Positions 24,007 through 27,350 of a stretch of DNA of 27,350 nucleotides are shown here, in pieces. A model generated the notes under the pieces. It was given only the letters and a program-made list of their open reading frames with translations. It was not told the DNA's origin and did no database searches. The DNA is from an uncultured Phascolarctobacterium sp. (GTDB taxonomy: Bacteria; Bacillota; Negativicutes; Acidaminococcales; Acidaminococcaceae). Location: positions 1 to 27,350 of the forward strand of contig URXA01000016.1 of NCBI GenBank assembly GCA_900551745.1, written 5' to 3'. Made by a program: the position numbers and the translations under genes. Positions within the stretch are counted from its first letter, which is position 1; the number at the start of each line of letters is the position of its first letter.

Positions 24007-24033
24007 AAAAAAGCGGGCAGATCAACCGCCCGC
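24007..24033 (-). terminator. Terminator between the OmpH cluster and lpxD
   Basis: On the minus strand GCGGGC and GCCCGC (24028-24033 with 24013-24018) form a 6-bp all-GC stem with a 9-base loop, followed directly by six T residues (24007-24012). It starts 7 bases after the stop of the gene at 24040 and ends 21 bases before the lpxD ATG. Confidence 0.82.
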
Positions 24034-24039
24034 CACCTT

Positions 24040-24450
24040 TTATTTCATTTTTTCAATTACCGAATCAGTTACATCCACACCACCCTGAGGAACAGCATCT
24101 TTAATCAGCACAGCTCCCAAGCCTTTTTCTTTAGCAACTGCATTCAATGCGGAATCCAAACTTGCTTTTAATTTGTTTTGCGCTTCTGATTGCACCAATT
24201 GCATTTCAGCAGTTTTATCTTCAACAATTTTTTTCTGTTCTTCCTGAGATTTACCTTCCATCTCTTTAGTCATTTCTTCCTGCAAAGTTTTGCCCTTGGT
24301 GGCAACCTCTTCTTTCACCGTTTTTACTATTTCAGCTTTGCTTTCAACAGCTTTCATATCAACTACACCAAACTCAGCATTACGCCCACTGCAGCCAAAA
24401 GACAACATTGCAACTGCCACCATTAATCCTGCTACTACTTGTTTTTTCAT
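24040..24450 (-). CDS. OmpH/Skp-like lipoprotein (short)
   Basis: A 136-residue predicted lipoprotein. The signal peptide ends in a lipobox, MLSFGC, with the lipidated Cys at residue 20. The mature part starts with a beta-strand (FGVVDMKAVESKA), continues as a Lys/Glu/Gln-rich helical region (about 42-105) and ends with a strand and GGVDVTDSVIEKMK. This strand, long coiled coil, strand plan is that of OmpH/Skp periplasmic chaperones. The C-terminal GGxDxTDxV is shared with the gene at 25435-25920, showing common descent. Skp itself is soluble, so lipid anchoring is notable. The ATG at 24450 has AGGAG upstream. It follows its neighbour by 15 bases and is followed by a terminator. Confidence 0.83.
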   Translation of the reverse strand: MKKQVVAGLMVAVAMLSFGCSGRNAEFGVVDMKAVESKAEIVKTVKEEVATKGKTLQEEMTKEMEGKSQEEQKKIVEDKTAEMQLVQSEAQNKLKASLDSALNAVAKEKGLGAVLIKDAVPQGGVDVTDSVIEKMK

Positions 24451-24465
24451 AATTTATCGCTCCTG

Positions 24466-25374
24466 TTATTTCATATTCTGCAAAGCTTTCACAACATCAT
24501 CAGTGATGTCATCCGCTTTGATATTAACTTTAACACTGTGAAAGACGATTGTATACTGCCGCTCGTGAGCAAGTTTTATCACATTGCTTTCAATATCGTT
24601 ACGAATACTATCCTTAAGCCTTTCATTGCTCTCCTGCAGTTTGTCAGCCTGCTTATCGATAGCGGCCATTGCCGTAGTCAGAGCCTCCGGAACTTTTGCC
24701 AGATCAGACTGGTCTTTTGATAAAACCACAGACATATCTCCCTGCATTTCCTGCTGCAGCTGTTCCGCATGCTGTTTTAATCTGGCCTGCGTTTCAGCAA
24801 CCAAAGGCTCCATTTTAGCGCCAATAATTTTATTTTTTGCTGCTAAAATCAGCTGCCTTTGCTGTTCCCGTTCAGACTGCACCTGGTTTAATTCATTTTG
24901 AACGACCTCACGTTCTGCAGGGCGCATTTTTATAGCTTCCAGCCGCAATCTCAAATTTAAAATTTTTAGCTGATATGCATCCTCCAGCTCCTTCTCCTGC
25001 TCAGCTAAGGCAGCATCGGCTTCTTTTACTGCTGAATCATAAGCATCTAAAAGTTTTTTCCGTTCTTTAGCCTCTGCAGCATACATTTGTGTCTGAAACC
25101 CGGCATCCAGAAAATTAGCTTTGCTGTTTTGTTTCAGCTGCTGCAATCTGGTTAACCCGGCAATCTGAGTTTTGGCTATTTCTGCCTGCTCATCACGATA
25201 ACGCAGCAATTTCTGCAATTCAGCTTCGCCCTGTTTAAGAACAGTCTGTTTAGGATGAGCATTAAAAGCCTTCTCCCAATCAATAACGGCAATTTTATCC
25301 TTGCCGCCCGGATCATTACCACAGGCAGCAGTAAGTAATACGACTATCAAAATTATCGGCACTAACCAGCGCAT
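24466..25374 (-). CDS. OmpH/Skp-like lipoprotein (long coiled coil)
   Basis: A 302-residue predicted lipoprotein with lipobox LTAAC (Cys18). An N-terminal strand, KIAVIDWEKAFNAHP, resembles the OmpH start. Nearly 220 residues of charged helix rich in Gln, Glu, Lys, Ala and Leu follow. It ends with a strand and DDITDDVVKALQNMK, related to the C-termini of both neighbours. The coiled coil is about twice as long as that of ordinary Skp, so the tentacles would reach much further into the periplasm or span part of it. The ATG at 25374 has AGGAGG six bases upstream. A strong hairpin lies between it and the preceding ompH-like gene. Chaperone function is inferred from architecture; a structural tether is the other possibility. 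Confidence 0.8.
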   Translation of the reverse strand: MRWLVPIILIVVLLTAACGNDPGGKDKIAVIDWEKAFNAHPKQTVLKQGEAELQKLLRYRDEQAEIAKTQIAGLTRLQQLKQNSKANFLDAGFQTQMYAAEAKERKKLLDAYDSAVKEADAALAEQEKELEDAYQLKILNLRLRLEAIKMRPAEREVVQNELNQVQSEREQQRQLILAAKNKIIGAKMEPLVAETQARLKQHAEQLQQEMQGDMSVVLSKDQSDLAKVPEALTTAMAAIDKQADKLQESNERLKDSIRNDIESNVIKLAHERQYTIVFHSVKVNIKADDITDDVVKALQNMK

Positions 25375-25401
25375 ACTTTACCTCCTGCAGTTAAACAGAA
25401 A

Positions 25402-25427
25402 CAAGGCCCTTTAGCAAAAGGGCCTTG
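25402..25427 (-). terminator. Hairpin between the first and second OmpH genes
   Basis: A perfect 11-bp stem CAAGGCCCTTT/AAAGGGCCTTG with a 4-base loop is followed on the minus strand by TTTCTGTTT. It starts 8 bases after the stop at 25435. The T-run is interrupted, so partial termination or a transcript-stabilising hairpin are both plausible. Confidence 0.75.
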
Positions 25428-25434
25428 TCCGACA

Positions 25435-25920
25435 TTATTTACCGCTTTGCAAAGCCTTGGATACCTCATCAGTAATATCGAGACCGCCGTATACAACGGT
25501 ATTTTTGTCAACAACTACGGACAAACCTTTTTTATCAGCAACTTTTTTGATTGTTGTTTCAATCTTTTTCAAGACAGGATCCATTAATTCTTTTTCTTTA
25601 TTGGATAACCGTTCCTGCAACTGCTGATAATAACGCTGTTTTTCAGTATCGTTCATAGTTTTGCTTTTTTCATCAAAATCTTTCTGTGCATTATCGATTT
25701 CCTGCTTCATACTCGTCTGTACATTCTGCAGATCAGGCACTTGGGAAAGCAGCATCTGATAATTGACAACACCAATGGCCGATTCACTGGAAGCAGCTGA
25801 TGCCACACTGTTAACACCGCTCTGAGTCAGTGTTAAAGCAAAACAGCCCAAAACAAAGATAGCTGCTACGAACAAAGATATCATTTTTACATTTTTTGGA
25901 TCACGTAATTTTTGCATCAT
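25435..25920 (-). CDS. OmpH/Skp-family periplasmic chaperone
   Basis: A 161-residue OmpH/Skp-family protein. Skp chaperones hold unfolded outer-membrane proteins in the periplasm on their way to BamA. The N-terminus has a hydrophobic segment (about residues 13-31) ending near ASAAS, either a cleaved signal peptide or an anchor. The strand AIGVVNYQMLLSQVP follows, then a charged coiled coil (about 65-125), then GLSVVVDKNTVVYGGLDITDEVSKAL. The size and layout are those of Skp. The ATG at 25920 is followed by a second ATG; the ribosome binding site (CAGGGA) is only moderate. It is the first gene after the strongest protein-gene promoter in the window and lies downstream of bamA. Confidence 0.88.
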   Translation of the reverse strand: MMQKLRDPKNVKMISLFVAAIFVLGCFALTLTQSGVNSVASAASSESAIGVVNYQMLLSQVPDLQNVQTSMKQEIDNAQKDFDEKSKTMNDTEKQRYYQQLQERLSNKEKELMDPVLKKIETTIKKVADKKGLSVVVDKNTVVYGGLDITDEVSKALQSGK

Positions 25921-25959
25921 AATAAAAATCCCTGCTTTCAGTTGTAATTATACTAAATA

Positions 25960-25988
25960 ATTATATCAGTCAAAATCTTTTCTTTCAA
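25960..25988 (-). promoter_or_regulatory. Strong promoter of the OmpH cluster
   Basis: On the minus strand the -35 box TTGAAA (25983-25988) and perfect -10 box TATAAT (25960-25965) are separated by exactly 17 bases. It falls in the 74-base gap before the gene at 25435-25920. A second TATAAT a few bases downstream, with TTGACT at only 15 bases, may be an accessory start. Confidence 0.85.
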
Positions 25989-25994
25989 CCTTTA

Positions 25995-27260
25995 TCACAA
26001 ATTTCCAACAATTCTAAAGTATGGTTTATCATTTGAATAAACATATTCCGCGCTCAGGAATTCGTGTATCCGGTATCTGACTCCAATTTCAGTCGTATTA
26101 CTGCCAGAAAAATATTCTGCCCGCAAACGCCATTTTGGTGTTATATCCTGTTCCAGGCGATAGACATTTTCTCCCAGCGGACTACGTCGCATATAACTGA
26201 CCGTCGTTTTACCGTGATGCAACGCATAACCAGCAGAAAAGTCCCAGTCGACATCATCCAAAGTCACTCCGACCTCTCCGAAAATCTCATCCCGCTTTGA
26301 TATGTATTTGCCAAAATGAGCACGTCCGGAAATATTATTCTCATTGCGCCCTATGTCGCCGTAGCCTTCAAACCAGATTTTATATTCATCTGACTCCAGA
26401 CGAATCCTTACCCCAGAATTAACTCCCGGTGCCAAAACTACGCTTGGACGCAGATTATGTCTTTTTACTTCAGGCTCTGCACTGAGTTCTGCCAGCAGTG
26501 ATCTTTCCAGCTCTTCTTTATGCCTGCTGACATATATTACCGGCAGACCCCTTAACTCCTGTGTTTTCTGTGCATAACGCTGTTTAATATTTAACAGCAG
26601 CAAATTGGGTATAGACTGAGAAACCATCTCATAATCAATACTTTGCACCAGCTGCCCTACGGGATAGATGACTACCTGAATAACGGTGCGCCTATCTTCA
26701 CGCACCACATCTACAGCGGCTCTGAATTCAGGCAGCGCAGCTTCAACCTTTTCTCTTACTAACCGGCGTAATACTCCACCGGCCCAGTCGGACGCATCTG
26801 CAGAAGAACCCTGCAAAACATCCTCCAGCTGTTTTTGTAATTCCGGCAGTTTCGACTGCAATAAGGCCGCCGTATTTTCTTCGACTCCTGAAAACTGTAA
26901 ATCAACAAAAACATCATTTATCACTTCATTCCAGGGTGAAACCACCATTGTAACCTGCGTTTGTTTCCCCAGCTGCAGCATTACCTGCTCCATCTGATAT
27001 CCATTCAGGACTCTGTCCCCAACTTCTCCCAGAAGTCTTGTATATTCGCCGCGCACAGGACCTACTTTTTCTGTATCCTTATCAAGCAGCAGCTGTTCAG
27101 CAACAGTCTGCATACTTGCCGACATCCGCTCTAACATAATCTTACTGGTAGAACCTCTGTCCAGGACATTAACGCTTACACTCTCAATAATGGCAGCATT
27201 TGCTGCCCGTGGCAGCAAACAAGCCAATAAAACTACAGCTAAAATTTTTGCAATCTTCAC
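25995..27260 (-). CDS. Exported protein with probable outer-membrane beta-barrel, function unknown
   Basis: A 421-residue protein that I do not recognise as a named family. A signal peptide is clear (residues 1-22, ending RAANA). The mature N-terminal part (about 23-265) is mixed alpha/beta with several amphipathic helices and looks periplasmic. From about residue 280 to the end the sequence alternates polar and hydrophobic residues in strands of about ten, such as YKIWFEGYGDIG, FGEVGVTLDD, WDFSAGYALHHG, WRLRAEYFSGS and EIGVRYRIHE. It ends YFRIVGNL without a C-terminal Phe. This suggests an 8- to 10-stranded barrel. The start is a GTG at 27260 with AGGCGG nine bases upstream; a two-codon ATG-CCG-TGA frame ends on it. 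It begins 18 bases after bamA, so a role in outer-membrane assembly is the best contextual guess. Confidence 0.72.
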   Translation of the reverse strand: MKIAKILAVVLLACLLPRAANAAIIESVSVNVLDRGSTSKIMLERMSASMQTVAEQLLLDKDTEKVGPVRGEYTRLLGEVGDRVLNGYQMEQVMLQLGKQTQVTMVVSPWNEVINDVFVDLQFSGVEENTAALLQSKLPELQKQLEDVLQGSSADASDWAGGVLRRLVREKVEAALPEFRAAVDVVREDRRTVIQVVIYPVGQLVQSIDYEMVSQSIPNLLLLNIKQRYAQKTQELRGLPVIYVSRHKEELERSLLAELSAEPEVKRHNLRPSVVLAPGVNSGVRIRLESDEYKIWFEGYGDIGRNENNISGRAHFGKYISKRDEIFGEVGVTLDDVDWDFSAGYALHHGKTTVSYMRRSPLGENVYRLEQDITPKWRLRAEYFSGSNTTEIGVRYRIHEFLSAEYVYSNDKPYFRIVGNL

Positions 27261-27278
27261 GGCATACTACCGCCTGTT

Positions 27279-27350
27279 TTAGAATTGACCGCCGAAGCTG
27301 AAATGGAACCGTCCGCCCTGATCACCATAACCATAATCAAGCTTTACCGG
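27279..27350 (-). CDS. bamA: BamA/Omp85 outer-membrane assembly protein, C-terminal end only
   Basis: The last 23 codons and stop of a gene entering from the right edge. The encoded end, VKLDYGYGDQGGRFHFSFGGQF, matches the final two strands of Omp85 barrels: the DYGY motif, then GRFHFSxGxxF with the C-terminal aromatic that acts as the outer-membrane insertion signal. BamA inserts beta-barrel proteins into the outer membrane, and OmpH/Skp genes commonly lie downstream of it, as here. A TamA paralogue would look similar at this end, so the symbol rests partly on context. Confidence 0.75.
   Translation of the reverse strand, partial: PVKLDYGYGDQGGRFHFSFGGQF

Overview
The window is a stretch of a Negativicutes chromosome, that is, a Firmicute with an outer membrane. 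Housekeeping signals look Firmicute: strong AGGAGG-type ribosome binding sites, several GTG/TTG starts and moderately AT-rich DNA. Yet the genes build lipopolysaccharide and the outer membrane (lpx, kds, waaA, lpt, bamA, Skp/OmpH). LpxI is used instead of LpxH, and KdsA is of the metal-dependent type. A member of the Acidaminococcaceae (Phascolarctobacterium-like) is a guess that the sequence alone does not prove.

Every supported gene lies on the minus strand, so transcription runs from high to low coordinates. (1) 27350-25995: the last 23 codons of a BamA/Omp85 protein, then an unrecognised exported protein with a probable beta-barrel C-terminus. (2) 25965-24007: a strong promoter, three OmpH/Skp-like genes in tandem (two predicted lipoproteins), and a terminator immediately before lpxD. 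(3) 23985-18889: lpxD, an LpxL-type acyltransferase, lpxC, fabZ, a structured 173-bp gap, lpxA, lpxI and a terminator. (4) 18888-4591: an extended -10 promoter, then lpxB, msbA, a waaA-lpxK fusion, kdsB, kdsA, kdsD, kdsC, a second LpxL-type acyltransferase, lptC, lptA, lptB, an LptF/G permease, a DUF3084 membrane protein, a RuvC/YqgF-like protein and a terminator. Most junctions here are 1-14 nt overlaps. (5) 4528-1905: an exported 5'-nucleotidase, a cyclodeaminase family protein, and a small thioredoxin-fold protein with its own promoter and terminator. (6) 1813-160: a Na/Pi-cotransporter family protein with a PhoU-like tail. (7) 101-1: tRNA-Gly(GCC) behind a near-consensus promoter.

The genes form a nearly complete line for making and exporting Kdo2-lipid A. 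LpxA, LpxC, LpxD, LpxI, LpxB and the LpxK half of the fusion build lipid IVA. KdsD, KdsA, KdsC and KdsB make CMP-Kdo, which the WaaA half transfers, and the two LpxL-type enzymes add secondary acyl chains. MsbA flips the product; LptB, the permease, LptC and LptA carry it towards the outer membrane. BamA and the OmpH proteins insert and chaperone outer-membrane proteins. LptD, LptE and a second LptF/G permease are not in this window. No mobile element, CRISPR array or plus-strand gene was supported, and no stretch over 300 bases lacks a gene; the longest gap is 1765-1978.
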